Shown: positions 28,201-35,958 of the stretch, piece by piece
Position numbering within the stretch: position 1 is the first letter of the stretch
How the letters are laid out: each line of letters opens with the position of its first letter
Source of the DNA: Faecalicatena_A orotica
GTDB lineage: Bacteria > Bacillota > Clostridia > Lachnospirales > Lachnospiraceae
NCBI RefSeq assembly: GCF_040545875.1
Contig: NZ_JBEPMR010000002.1
Reading direction: 5' to 3' (one strand)
Length of the DNA: 64,000 bases
Program-made: the position numbers and the translations under genes
The notes under the pieces: generated by a model
Seen by the model: the letters and a program-made list of their open reading frames with translations, nothing else
Told to the model about the DNA's origin: nothing
The model's database searches: none

Positions 28201-28455
28201 CCTGTCACATTTATTTACGGCGTGCGAAAAGGGCTGATTCCTTTTGAAAAGGATAACAAAACAGATATGGAAGAGGAACGCAGGCTGTTCTATGTCGGCA
28301 TGACAAGGGCGAAGGAAGAACTGATTCTGACTTCCTCTGGGGAAGAATCCCTGTTTATCAGTGAACTGCCGGATCAGGCGGTGATGCGTGAAAAGGCAGA
28401 TAAACGAAGAAATGCAGACAGCGGGAAACAGCTGAGTCTCTTTGATTTTATGTAA
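25237..28455 (+). CDS. EndoQ-like PHP nuclease fused to UvrD/Rep-type helicase
   Basis: A 1072-residue fusion. Residues 1-about 400 form a PHP phosphoesterase like endonuclease Q: ADLHIHSHYSRAT (metal-binding histidines), later LDCHDLLEI and SNSDAHSP, then a zinc-ribbon C-x2-C...C-x2-C (CGIC...CPVC, about residues 270-290). EndoQ cleaves 5' of deaminated bases. From about residue 475 a superfamily-1 helicase follows: Q-motif LNERQEQAV, Walker A AGPGTGKTKT (about 495), DEFQD in LLVDEFQDIS (about 677), and C-terminal motifs TLHGAKGLEF and VGMTRAKEEL. Linked activities imply lesion incision and strand displacement in one polypeptide for repair of uracil, hypoxanthine or xanthine. The helicase and PHP parts are separated by a low-complexity acidic linker (about 425-465). 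Confidence 0.9.
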   Translation: MYIADLHIHSHYSRATSRDCNLENLDLWARRKGIHIVGSGDFTHPAWREEMAEKLEPAEEGLYVLKEEYRIRDESVADMMLPRFVITGEISSIYKKHDRVRKVHSLLLLPGLEAAELLAKKLELIGNIHSDGRPILGLDCHDLLEIMLEMCPEAVYVPAHIWTPHFSLFGAFSGFDSVEECFGDLSGYIRAMETGLSSDPPMNWRVSALDNYQLISNSDAHSPAKLGREANLLDIELSFSGLRDAIQEGRGLYGTIEFFPEEGKYHFDGHRKCGICLNPAETEKFGGICPVCGRKLTIGVSHRVEQLADRPEGFVRGGAKPFESLVPLPEVIGASVGASTASSKVQKEYQKMLRHLGPEFEILRHVPIEDIRKVSGHLAAEGIQKLRDGKVERFPGFDGEYGTIKLFTQEDLDSLNGQMNFFDTLHISTDAEMKKGLENTSKQSEAKEQEQAAANQGMAITPVSECESNSAVADQLNERQEQAVNAVDRTIAVIAGPGTGKTKTLISHLLYLLEVRKVKPSEITAVTFTNQAAGEMRERIKKQLGRSRNINQLQIGTFHSLCLRFLKAQGLEFSLADDMAALEAARTVTEQENLGLTPKQLLKLISLEKSEAGAESEEAIKLETEGKGWHGGFQLYQQILREQNMLDFDDLLLETLRIMEEGSAVPGWDKGFSYLLVDEFQDISPVQYRLIRAWNKGGRELFVIGDPDQSIYGFRGSDAACFTRLAGDYLDLREIRLVENYRCAPAIVEAAAGLISHNPGEARELKAHSKVQNPVRLVSAAGEMGEAIFTAKEINRLTGGIGMLDAQEIGAGNKKNRGFGDIAILYRTHRQAELLEKCLRTEGIPYVTAGREDFLMEDEVKGSIAFFKCLENPGDEFSRKLCLKLLWKLDKNLVTDSVFNAVYDKFAPLFKKGKPQKFLETWIREMKLEEHAGMKKLAGMTIFYKTMPEFLEALSLGVESDLKRCGEKKYTGEAVTLMTLHGAKGLEFPVTFIYGVRKGLIPFEKDNKTDMEEERRLFYVGMTRAKEELILTSSGEESLFISELPDQAVMREKADKRRNADSGKQLSLFDFM

Positions 28456-28540
28456 TGGTAAATATAGAAGTCATACGTATGGTACCCATTGGCATATAAT
28501 AGTAGTATTGCAGTAACGTATTGCAGATGGAGGGTACGGT

Positions 28541-29431
28541 ATGAAAAAGAAGAAAGGATTTCTCCTGCTGGCTGCTGCGGCAGTTATTATGACTATGCTG
28601 GCGGGGACAAGCCTGTATGCAAGAGGGCAGTTGGAGCAGAAGGCAGAGGCAGTAAAGACAGAGGCTCACGCACAGTCTCGGCAAGAAGTGGAGCAGAGGG
28701 GCCCTGCTGATACAGAAAGTGTGAATGCAGGCGAAGCGCAGGAGGTACGGTCACAGAGCGAAGAAAATGACGGGGAGCACCAGGAGAAGATGATCATAGC
28801 GCTCGATCCCGGGCATCAGGGGCCGGGAATCGATATGAGTGGTATGGAAGAGGATGCCCCAGGTTCGGGCGTGATGAAGCAGAAAAATAATTCCGGCACA
28901 ACCGGTCGATATACAGGGCTTCCGGAATATCAGCTGAATCTGGACATCGCGTTAAAAGTAAAAGAGCGCTTAAGCCGGCTCGGTTACGAAGTGGTAATGA
29001 GCAGGGAAAATAACGAAACTGCGATGAGTAATCAGGAGCGGGCAAGACAGGCAAACGATTCCGGCGCCGTTTTATGCGTAAGAATTCATGCAAACGGGAG
29101 TGAGAGCCCCGAGAGTACAGGGGCACTCTGTCTGGTGGTGTCTGAGGAAAACCCATATGCAGGAAGTCTCTACGGTGAAAGCAGTGAACTTGCACAGGAT
29201 ATTCTGGGAAAATACTGTGAAGCAACAGGATTTGAAAACCGGGGGATCCAGATCAGCGATTCCATGACCGGGATGAACTGGAGCCAGATTCCGGTTGTGA
29301 TTCTGGAGATGGGGTTTATGACAAATGAGCAGGAGGACACCCGGATGGCCGACCCTTCTTTTCAGGAGAAGATGGCAGACGGCATTACTCAGGGGATTGA
29401 GCAGTACTGCTTAAAACGGAAAGTCAGGTAA
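28541..29431 (+). CDS. N-acetylmuramoyl-L-alanine amidase, membrane-anchored
   Basis: 296 residues. Residues about 5-25 are a hydrophobic signal/anchor after KKKK. A low-complexity acidic linker (30-80) follows, then an Amidase_3 domain: IIALDPGHQG (zinc histidine), LPEYQLNLDIALKVKERLS (catalytic/zinc glutamate region), VRIHANGS (second zinc histidine) and VVILEMGFMTNEQED (catalytic glutamate). It cleaves the amide between muramic acid and the stem peptide in the cell wall. A TATAAT at 28495-28500 lies 41 bp upstream, a likely -10. The start has GGAGGGTACGGT. Confidence 0.92.
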   Translation: MKKKKGFLLLAAAAVIMTMLAGTSLYARGQLEQKAEAVKTEAHAQSRQEVEQRGPADTESVNAGEAQEVRSQSEENDGEHQEKMIIALDPGHQGPGIDMSGMEEDAPGSGVMKQKNNSGTTGRYTGLPEYQLNLDIALKVKERLSRLGYEVVMSRENNETAMSNQERARQANDSGAVLCVRIHANGSESPESTGALCLVVSEENPYAGSLYGESSELAQDILGKYCEATGFENRGIQISDSMTGMNWSQIPVVILEMGFMTNEQEDTRMADPSFQEKMADGITQGIEQYCLKRKVR

Positions 29432-29512
29432 AATCTTTCTGTCTTCTATGGTGTATTGCTGAAATTAGAGCTATAATGAAAACAGTACATATACAGGAAC
29501 AGGAGGAGAAAG

Positions 29513-29770
29513 ATGGGAGAATTATCAAAGCTTCCCAATATAGGTGAAGTTGTGGAAGAACAGTTAAATCAGGTTGGTATTACTACATACGAGCAGCTGA
29601 AAGAGATCGGGAGCAAACAGGCATGGCTGAAGATTCAGAGTATAGATCCTTCCGCATGCATCCACCGGCTGTATTCGATGGAAGGTGCGATCAGGGGGAT
29701 TAAGAAGACTCAGCTTCCGGCAGATGTGAAAGCGGATCTGAAAGATTTTTATAACCATTTTAAACTATAA
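29513..29770 (+). CDS. TfoX C-terminal domain protein
   Basis: 85 residues matching the TfoX_C fold: LSKLPNIGEVVEEQLNQVGI (helix-hairpin-helix-like), SKQAWLKIQ, then RLYSMEGAIRGIKKTQLP. In proteobacteria the full TfoX/Sxy protein activates competence; stand-alone C-terminal domains in Firmicutes have no known role. Strong ribosome site AGGAGGAGAAAG. A terminator follows. Confidence 0.88.
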   Translation: MGELSKLPNIGEVVEEQLNQVGITTYEQLKEIGSKQAWLKIQSIDPSACIHRLYSMEGAIRGIKKTQLPADVKADLKDFYNHFKL

Positions 29771-29779
29771 TATACGGAT

Positions 29780-29820
29780 CACCCGCCGGGACTAAAAGCT
29801 GTCCCTGACGGGTGTTTTTC
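29780..29820 (+). terminator. Intrinsic terminator after TfoX_C gene
   Basis: Stem CACCCG (29780-29785) with CGGGTG (29809-29814), extended inwards by GGGAC/GTCCC, followed by TTTTT. Confidence 0.88.
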
Positions 29821-29963
29821 TTCTGATGGGAAAATTTTCCGGCTTTTTTCCAGACTGGGGAAAAGTTTTCGAAAAACTGTCACAGATGAAGAAACAGGCT
29901 GTCTAATTAATATATCTGGAAAAATTCAGATGAATCAGTATACAGAAGATATGGGAGGTTTAT

Positions 29964-30818
29964 ATGGAGATGGCAAAGGAAGATAGGAAAGACGAAAATG
30001 CTCTCGCAGCTGCGGCCATTGAGGGCGATGCACAGGCACTGGAAGCACTTATGGAAGGAATCCGGGACCGGGTTTTCAACCTTTCACTCAGGATGCTGGG
30101 AACCGTTCAGGATGCGGAGGACGCGGCGCAGGATATTCTGGTGCGCGTTATGACCAATCTGGCTTCCTTCCGCGGGGACAGTGAATTTGGAACATGGGTC
30201 TACCGCATTGCAGTAAATTATCTGCTCAATTATAAGAAATCCATGTTTGCACATCAGCCCCTTGATTTTGAGTTTTATGGGAATGATATCAAGTTTGCGG
30301 TATTGGATGAGACCGATGCGGTCATTGAAGAGGAGAGCCGGGAAGAGCTGGCGGAGGAATTGAAAATGTCCTGTACCAATGTGATGCTGCAGTGCCTTGA
30401 TCCTGAGAGCAGATGCATTTTCATTCTGGGAACCATGTTTAAGATCGACAGCCGCACGGCCGGTCAAATTCTGGATATGACACCGGAGAACTACAGACAG
30501 AAGCTTTCAAGGATCAGAAAAAGGGTGGCGGCATTTCTGGCAGAGTACTGCGGACTCGGCGGAGGTATGTGCAGCTGCAGACGCCGGACGGCATATGCGG
30601 TGAAGCAGCACCGGATAAACCCGAAAAAACTGGAGTATGTCAGGATGCACCCATTGGATAAGGATGTGCTGTCAGCCTGTAAGGAGGAGATGGAAAAGCT
30701 GGACGAGCTTTCACTGGTATTTGAGGAACTGCCTGCATACCAGACACCGGACACAATCCGCGACAGGATGGAAATGGTTCTTAAGTCCGTCCAGATGAAG
30801 AAAATTCAGGAATTTTAG
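29964..30818 (+). CDS. ECF-like RNA polymerase sigma factor with cysteine-bearing C-terminal extension
   Basis: 284 residues. Region 2 (about 15-95): RDRVFNLSLRMLGTVQDAED, AAQDILVRVMTNLASFRG, FGTWVYRIAVNYLLNY. Region 4 (about 130-195): LDPESRCIFILGTMFKI, then MTPENYRQKLSRIRKRVAAFL. A further 90 residues carry GMCSCRRRTAYAV followed by a helix; such C-terminal extensions with paired cysteines occur in some ECF groups that lack a classical anti-sigma factor, and may sense metal or redox state. No anti-sigma gene is adjacent. It shares a transcript with the DUF2461 gene 12 bp downstream. Confidence 0.87.
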   Translation: MEMAKEDRKDENALAAAAIEGDAQALEALMEGIRDRVFNLSLRMLGTVQDAEDAAQDILVRVMTNLASFRGDSEFGTWVYRIAVNYLLNYKKSMFAHQPLDFEFYGNDIKFAVLDETDAVIEEESREELAEELKMSCTNVMLQCLDPESRCIFILGTMFKIDSRTAGQILDMTPENYRQKLSRIRKRVAAFLAEYCGLGGGMCSCRRRTAYAVKQHRINPKKLEYVRMHPLDKDVLSACKEEMEKLDELSLVFEELPAYQTPDTIRDRMEMVLKSVQMKKIQEF

Positions 30819-30830
30819 GAGGAACACAAT

Positions 30831-31511
30831 ATGGCAGATAATATTCTTACATACCTTAGTAATTTAGAACAAAACAATAACAGAGAGTGGTTTCATGCAC
30901 ATAAGGCAGAATATCAGGACGCGGTGGCTCAGTTTGAAGGGCTTATAGAGGGGCTGATGCTGGAGCTCGGAAAAGATGACAGCCGGATTCTGCAGTTTAA
31001 GCCGGGAGAACTGACCTTTAAGATCATGCGTGATACCCGGTTCAGCCACGACAAGTCGCCCTATAACCCTGCGTTTCGCTGTCATATATCACCGGGAGGA
31101 AAACTGCCGGTTCCGGTTGGCGATTTTCTTTTCATCAGTCCGGGGGGACGATCTTTTCTGGGAGGCGGGCTGTTTGCGGATATGTTTAAAGATGCAACAA
31201 AGATGGTGCGCGATTATATCAGCACACATACAGAAGAATTCACAGATATACTGGAGGAGCCACAGTTTAAGGAATCCTTCAAAGTGGAAGGGAGTTCCCT
31301 GAAAAATGTTCCCAAAGGCTATGATCCCGGGAATCCTATGGCCGATTATCTGAAATTTAAAAGCTGGTATATTGAAGACCATTTTGAAGATGCGCTGCTG
31401 GATGATACAGATGCATTTATCGAATATGCCGTGAAAAGGTTCCGCATGATGAGGCCGTTCAACCAGTATTTGAATGAAGCACTGAAGGGCTTCCAGATGC
31501 CCGTGAGATAG
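30831..31511 (+). CDS. DUF2461 family protein
   Basis: 226 residues with the family phrases NNNREWFHAHKAEYQDA near the start, FKIMRDTRFSHDKSPYNPAF in the middle, and a C-terminal helix with FNQYLNEALKG. DUF2461 proteins are soluble, widespread and of unknown function. Ribosome site AGGAGGAACACAAT lies between the sigma-factor stop and this ATG; 12-bp gap implies an operon. Confidence 0.92.
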   Translation: MADNILTYLSNLEQNNNREWFHAHKAEYQDAVAQFEGLIEGLMLELGKDDSRILQFKPGELTFKIMRDTRFSHDKSPYNPAFRCHISPGGKLPVPVGDFLFISPGGRSFLGGGLFADMFKDATKMVRDYISTHTEEFTDILEEPQFKESFKVEGSSLKNVPKGYDPGNPMADYLKFKSWYIEDHFEDALLDDTDAFIEYAVKRFRMMRPFNQYLNEALKGFQMPVR

Positions 31512-31547
31512 AAAATCATACGTGGGATACAGGGATGTGACATGAGT

Positions 31548-31600
31548 CTGCCGGTCCGAAGCCGTATATATGGGGATTCGGACCGGCAGTGTTTATTTTT
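31548..31600. terminator. Terminator between DUF2461 gene and thrS
   Basis: Perfect 13-bp stem (31548-31560 with 31577-31589) followed on the plus strand by a T-rich tract (TGTTTATTTTTT). It lies between two convergent genes and may serve both. Confidence 0.85.
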
Positions 31601-31608
31601 TATGAATC

Positions 31609-33570
31609 TTATTTTTGTTCCTGAACTTCTATTTTACGAATCTCTTTTGTCCTGATTTCTTTACAGATGGCGTCGATGAATTCCTGCAAATCTTTTGCAC
31701 CTTCGTCTCCTAAGAAACGGCTTCTTACAGAAACGGTGCCATCATTTTCTTCCTTTTCTCCTACAATGAGCATATATGGTATTTTAGCAAGCCTTGCTTC
31801 GCGGATTTTGTAGCCGATTTTTTCGGAACGCCCGTCGACAGTGCTCAGGACGCCATTCGCTTTCAGTTCTTTTTCTACGTTGGCCGCATAATCCAGATAC
31901 TTGTCGGAAACAGGAAGGATACGGACCTGCTCCGGGCAGAGCCATGTCGGGAACATGCCTGCATATTTTTCGATCAGCCATGCCAGAGTTCTTTCGTAGC
32001 AGCCGATGGAAGTTCTGTGTATGATATAGGGACGGACCTTGTCGCCGTTCTGGTCGATATAATACATGTCAAACTGCTCCGCAAGCAGTGCATCCCACTG
32101 TATTGTGATCATGGTATCTTCTTTGCCATATACATTTTTCGCATTGATATCGACTTTCGGGCCGTAGAATGCAGCTTCCCCGACATCTTCCACAAACGGG
32201 ACATCCAGTTCGATTAAGATTTGGCGGATGTGTTCCTCAGTCTGGTTCCATACTTCAGCATCACCGATGTATTTTCCGGTGTTTTCTGGGTCCCATTTTG
32301 AAAGGTGGTAAGTCACGTCATCCTGAAGTCCGAGTGTTGTCAGACATTGTTTCGCCAACGCAAGGCAGCCCTTGAATTCTTCCACCATCTGGTCCGGGCG
32401 GACAATCAGGTGACCCTCGGAGATCGTAAACTGGCGGACACGGGTCAGTCCGTGCATTTCTCCGGAGTCTTCATTTCTGAACAGAGTTGAAGTCTCACTG
32501 TAACGCAGCGGCAGGTCGCGGTAAGATTTCTGGTTCGCTTTATATACATAATACTGGAACGGGCAGGTCATCGGGCGCAGTGCGAAAACTTCTTTGTCTT
32601 TTTCTTCGTCACCGAGCACGAACATGCCGTCCTTGTAATGATCCCAGTGGCCGGAAATCTTGTACAGGTCACTTTTCGCCATCAGCGGGGTTTTCGTGCG
32701 GATATAGCCCCAGTTGTTATCCTCTTCGTCTTCGATCCATCTCTGGAGAGTCTGGATGATTTTGGCGCCCTTAGGCATCAGCAGGGGGAGTCCCTGTCCG
32801 ATTACGTCGACGGTTGTGAATAATTCCATCTCCCGGCCCAGTTTATTGTGGTCCCGTTTTCTGACTTCTTCCAGATAAACAAGATAATCATTCAGTTCAT
32901 CCTTTGTAGCAAAGGCGCTGCCATAGATTCTCTGGAGCATCGCGTTATTGGAATCACCCCTCCAGTATGCACCGGAAGAAGAGGTCAGTTTAAATGCCTT
33001 GATGCCCTTCGTACTCATCAGGTGAGGACCCGCACACAGATCCACAAAATCCCCCTGCCTGTAGAACGAAATCACAGCATCTTCCGGAAGGTCGCGGATC
33101 AGCTCCACTTTGTAAGGTTCCCCCTTCTCCTCCATAAAGGCAATGGCTTCATCACGGGGAAGTGTAAAACGTTCCAGCTTCGCCCCCTTCTTGATGATCT
33201 TTTTCATCTCTTTTTCGATCTTATCCAGATCTTCCCTTGAAAACGGTGCGGAATCAAAATCATAATAATACCCCGTATCGATCGCCGGCCCGATCGCCAG
33301 CTTTGCATCCGGGAACAGATTCTTCACAGCCTCCGCCAGCACATGGGAACAAGTATGGCGGACAACCCGAAGCCCCGCTTCATCTCTGGCTGTAAGTATG
33401 TTTAAAGTACAGTCACAGTCAATCACTGTCCTCAAATCCACAACTTCCCCATTCACTTCCCCGGCACAGGCCGCCCTTGCCAGCCCCTCACTGATGTCAA
33501 ATGCAACATCTATCACCGATTTACTCTCTTCATATTCCTTTACAGAACCATCTTTTAATGTAATCTTCAT
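31609..33570 (-). CDS. thrS: Threonyl-tRNA synthetase
   Basis: 653 residues, the normal bacterial length. Order: N-terminal TGS domain (1-60); editing domain with HTCSHVLAEAV, the H-x3-H motif that hydrolyses Ser-tRNAThr; class II catalytic core with RNEDSGEMHGLTRVRQF (motif 2), MTCPFQYYVYK (zinc cysteine) and HRTSIGCYERTLAWLIEKYAG (motif 3); C-terminal anticodon-binding domain. Ribosome site AAAGGAGAA. Transcription is controlled by the T-box leader directly upstream. Confidence 0.98.
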   Translation of the reverse strand: MKITLKDGSVKEYEESKSVIDVAFDISEGLARAACAGEVNGEVVDLRTVIDCDCTLNILTARDEAGLRVVRHTCSHVLAEAVKNLFPDAKLAIGPAIDTGYYYDFDSAPFSREDLDKIEKEMKKIIKKGAKLERFTLPRDEAIAFMEEKGEPYKVELIRDLPEDAVISFYRQGDFVDLCAGPHLMSTKGIKAFKLTSSSGAYWRGDSNNAMLQRIYGSAFATKDELNDYLVYLEEVRKRDHNKLGREMELFTTVDVIGQGLPLLMPKGAKIIQTLQRWIEDEEDNNWGYIRTKTPLMAKSDLYKISGHWDHYKDGMFVLGDEEKDKEVFALRPMTCPFQYYVYKANQKSYRDLPLRYSETSTLFRNEDSGEMHGLTRVRQFTISEGHLIVRPDQMVEEFKGCLALAKQCLTTLGLQDDVTYHLSKWDPENTGKYIGDAEVWNQTEEHIRQILIELDVPFVEDVGEAAFYGPKVDINAKNVYGKEDTMITIQWDALLAEQFDMYYIDQNGDKVRPYIIHRTSIGCYERTLAWLIEKYAGMFPTWLCPEQVRILPVSDKYLDYAANVEKELKANGVLSTVDGRSEKIGYKIREARLAKIPYMLIVGEKEENDGTVSVRSRFLGDEGAKDLQEFIDAICKEIRTKEIRKIEVQEQK

Positions 33571-33589
33571 TCTATTTTTCTCCTTTCAA

Positions 33590-33845
33590 CATAAAAAAGT
33601 CCCTGAACAATTTCTTCCGATTGTTCAGGGACGATAGACTTTCATACCGCGGTTCCACCCTTTTTGCAAGTGCCACTCAATTAGACGGTAACGGTGTCGG
33701 CCGGGCCTGATTAGGGCCGCTCCAGGGTGGTCTTCAGATAAAGTCCCATGAAATGCTCACACCAAATACATCCCTCTCTGAATGATCGATTATCCTACTC
33801 TTCCTGTCATAGCTTTGCTTATATGATTCAACTTGGTTTTTAGTA
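33590..33845 (-). promoter_or_regulatory. T-box riboswitch leader of thrS
   Basis: On the minus strand the leader ends with the T-box core AGGGTGGAACCGCGG (complement of 33647-33661), which pairs with the acceptor end of uncharged tRNA. It is followed by a perfect 13-bp terminator stem (33599-33611 with 33620-33632) and a T-run before the thrS ribosome site. Upstream elements resembling the AGTA box (GAAGAGTAGGAT) and GGTGTGAGCATTTCATGG are also present. A threonine ACC triplet occurs in the segment GAAGACCACCCTGGAGC, the likely specifier region, but I could not fold stem I to confirm it. High uncharged tRNAThr should promote read-through into thrS. Confidence 0.92.
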
Positions 33846-33905
33846 TATCATGAATCAAATGAATGTCAAGGGTGAAGTGTATAAACCCTCCCGGCGGGAT
33901 GCACA

Positions 33906-33975
33906 CTGCGGCGTAAGTGGTAGATGTCGCGATGCGACCGCCGCAGGCGCGAGTTTCGCAAGCGAAACTTTTTAT
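33906..33975. repeat. Structured intergenic element with terminator-like hairpin
   Basis: Nested stems: CTGCGGCG (33906-33913) pairs with CGCCGCAG (33939-33946) and encloses the hairpin GTCGC-GAT-GCGAC (33926-33938). An 8-bp hairpin AGTTTCGC-AA-GCGAAACT (33952-33969) follows, with a T-run after it on the plus strand. It sits between the T-box leader and the selenoprotein gene. The GC-rich loop with a GAT triloop resembles the hairpins of the tandem repeat at 62523-62656, so both may be members of a dispersed intergenic repeat family. Confidence 0.55.
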
Positions 33976-34054
33976 ATTTATTGTGACTTAATCACGGAAC
34001 TTCTTCTTCTGGTTGGGTATGATAAAAACATATTAAAGCGAAGGAGGATTTTAT

Positions 34055-34348
34055 ATGAATGTTATATTGGATGATAAACTAAAAGAGTACATGGATGAGA
34101 AGGACCTAAAAGACATTGTCCTGTATGCTGAGATGTGCAATACTTGAGGCGGCTCCTATATGGAGATATTGGCAAGGTTTGCCAATGAAGGTGAAAAGCT
34201 TGAGGAAAAGGGCTATAAGCGTGTTTCAAGTGAAAAGGGAGATGTGTATCTGCCGGAGAGCGGGCTGAACTATTCTAACACGATTACTCTTGGAATGGCA
34301 AAGTTCCTCTGGATGCCGAGAATTACGGTCGGCGGGGTGAGTGCGTAA
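34055..34348 (+). CDS. HesB-like selenoprotein (UGA-encoded Sec at codon 31)
   Basis: The ATG at 34055 has a strong ribosome site (AAGGAGG at 34041-34047, seven bases away). The frame reads MNVILDDKLKEYMDEKDLKD, then VLYAEMCNT, then TGA at 34145-34147, then GGSYMEILARFANEGEK and continues to a TAA at 34348, giving 97 residues with the motif C-N-T-U-G-G-S. A 7-bp hairpin with a GGT loop lies 22-38 bases after the TGA, the position of bacterial SECIS elements. The whole protein fits the HesB-related small (seleno)protein family, in which several members carry Sec at the position of a conserved Cys of iron-sulfur-cluster scaffold proteins; it likely acts in Fe-S or redox chemistry. If the cell lacks Sec machinery the gene would instead be a nonsense pseudogene. 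An automatic caller would miss the first 31 codons or the gene. Confidence 0.7.
34169..34185 (+). promoter_or_regulatory. SECIS-like hairpin
   Basis: TTGGCAA-GGT-TTGCCAA: perfect 7-bp stem with a three-base loop containing G-G-U. The loop lies 29-31 bases after the UGA, inside the 16-37 base window reported for bacterial SECIS loops that bind SelB. The sequence also codes for protein, as in all bacterial SECIS elements. Confidence 0.6.
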
Positions 34349-34365
34349 AATGGTGAATAAAGGAG

Positions 34366-34412
34366 AGGAGCCTGATGAATCAGATAAAGTTCTGATTTGT
34401 CAGGCTCCTTTT
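34366..34412. terminator. Bidirectional terminator between selenoprotein and MATE genes
   Basis: Stem AGGAGCCTGA (34366-34375) with TCAGGCTCCT (34400-34409), extended inwards by AATCAG/CTGATT, with a T-run on the plus strand and AAA/TTT on the minus strand, between convergent genes. Confidence 0.85.
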
Positions 34413-35801
34413 CTATTCTGACTCTTCTGGTTCCAGAACGGCATATTCCTGTTCTTCTCTGCGCATCTGTGTCATAACAATCCTGCAGAGTACGGTCGTG
34501 ATTACGACGGTGCAAAGATCTGCCACAGCCTGCGCCATCTGGATTCCGAGAAGCCCGAACAGCCGGGGCAGGACCAGCAGTGCAGGAATAAAGAAAAGCC
34601 CCTGTCTGGCAGAGGCAAGTATGGAAGCGTATACAGTCTTGCCCATCGTCTGCATCATCATATTATTCATAATAATCCACCCGTTCAGCGTAAAGGTCAG
34701 ACACTGAAACTGAAGGGCCGTAGTCCCGATCCGGATGACATCCGCATCATTCCGGAAGATCCCGATCAGATGGCCGGACAGAAGCATACCTCCTATAGAG
34801 AGGAAAAAGAGCACAACAGTGGAAACTTTCATGCAGAACCAGAAAGCCTCCCTCACCCGTCCGAACTTTTTGGCACCATAGTTAAACCCGCAGACGGGCT
34901 GGAACCCCTGGCCGAAACCAATCAGCGCAGAACCCGCAAACATCATGATCCTGCTTACAATGGACATGGCTGCGATTGCGGCGTCTCCATAGGGATTTGC
35001 GGCAATGTTCAGCGTCATGGTAGCGACACTGCCAAGCCCCTGTCTGAAAAGGGACGGCAGGCCGCCGCCCATGATTTCCTGAAGCCGGTCTTTGTGGAGC
35101 CGGATATTACGGAAACGGATCGGGATACATTTGGAAATCCGGATTCCGGCCAGAAGCATGAGGAAACTGACAAACTGGCTCAGTATCGTGGCCAGTGCCG
35201 CTCCGGCAATTCCCATGTGGAACACAAAAATAAAGAGCGGGTCCAGTGCGATATTCAGAACGGCCCCGGTCGTGATGCCGATCATGGAATAAAAGGCGTT
35301 TCCCTGAAAACGGATCTGGTTATTGAGTACAAGCTGGGCGGTCATGTAGGGCGCGCCGATTAAAATAATCCCGAGATACTGCTCGGTATAAGGAAGAATC
35401 GTGTCAGTCGAGCCGAGCAGGATACACAGTGGTTTTAAAAAGACCAGTCCCAGCCCCATCACGACGATGCCGAGGAAAAGAGCAAGGAAAAAACCAGTCG
35501 CTGCAAGCTGCTCGGCGGCGCCTGAATCCTTGGACCCCAGTCTGCGGGAAATCGAATTCCCTGACCCGTGGCCGCAAAAAAAGCCCAGCGCCTGTATGAC
35601 GGCCATGATGGGAAATGCAACCCCCACCGCAGCCGTAGCACTGGTGCCTACCCTGCCGACAAAGAAGGTATCGGCCATATTGTAAAATGAGGTAATCAGC
35701 ATGCTGATGATCGTAGGGACAGCCAGACGCCCGATCAGACCGGGGATCGGAGCCTCCGTCATCATTTGAAATTTTTCATCCTGAGACATTGAACCATGCA
35801 A
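34413..35801 (-). CDS. MATE family efflux transporter
   Basis: 462 residues with about twelve transmembrane helices. Near the N-terminus PIPGLIGRLAVPTIISML and TFFVGRVGTSATAAVGVAFP are typical of MATE antiporters, and the second half repeats the pattern (FGQGFQPVCGFNYGAKKFGR). Exports drugs or metabolites in exchange for Na+ or H+. The start is the TTG at 35801 (AAGGAAG eight bases away) or the ATG at 35789. Single gene with its own terminator. Substrate unknown. Confidence 0.93.
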   Translation of the reverse strand: MHGSMSQDEKFQMMTEAPIPGLIGRLAVPTIISMLITSFYNMADTFFVGRVGTSATAAVGVAFPIMAVIQALGFFCGHGSGNSISRRLGSKDSGAAEQLAATGFFLALFLGIVVMGLGLVFLKPLCILLGSTDTILPYTEQYLGIILIGAPYMTAQLVLNNQIRFQGNAFYSMIGITTGAVLNIALDPLFIFVFHMGIAGAALATILSQFVSFLMLLAGIRISKCIPIRFRNIRLHKDRLQEIMGGGLPSLFRQGLGSVATMTLNIAANPYGDAAIAAMSIVSRIMMFAGSALIGFGQGFQPVCGFNYGAKKFGRVREAFWFCMKVSTVVLFFLSIGGMLLSGHLIGIFRNDADVIRIGTTALQFQCLTFTLNGWIIMNNMMMQTMGKTVYASILASARQGLFFIPALLVLPRLFGLLGIQMAQAVADLCTVVITTVLCRIVMTQMRREEQEYAVLEPEESE

Positions 35802-35958
35802 TGAAATCGCTTCCTTTTTATATTAGATTTGATACCATTATATCAAATATCTGCCAGAATAGCTATTCAAACACTGCCCTTGCAGTTTAAAGAGGCCTGT
35901 TATATACTAAAAATTAAGGGTAAATTGATTGCGTACATTTGCAGAGAGGTTACAGATT

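Noticed and set aside
34160..34348. Stand-alone 62-residue protein starting at 34160
   Set aside because: No ribosome site precedes this ATG; the frame is the continuation of the gene starting at 34055 through a UGA.
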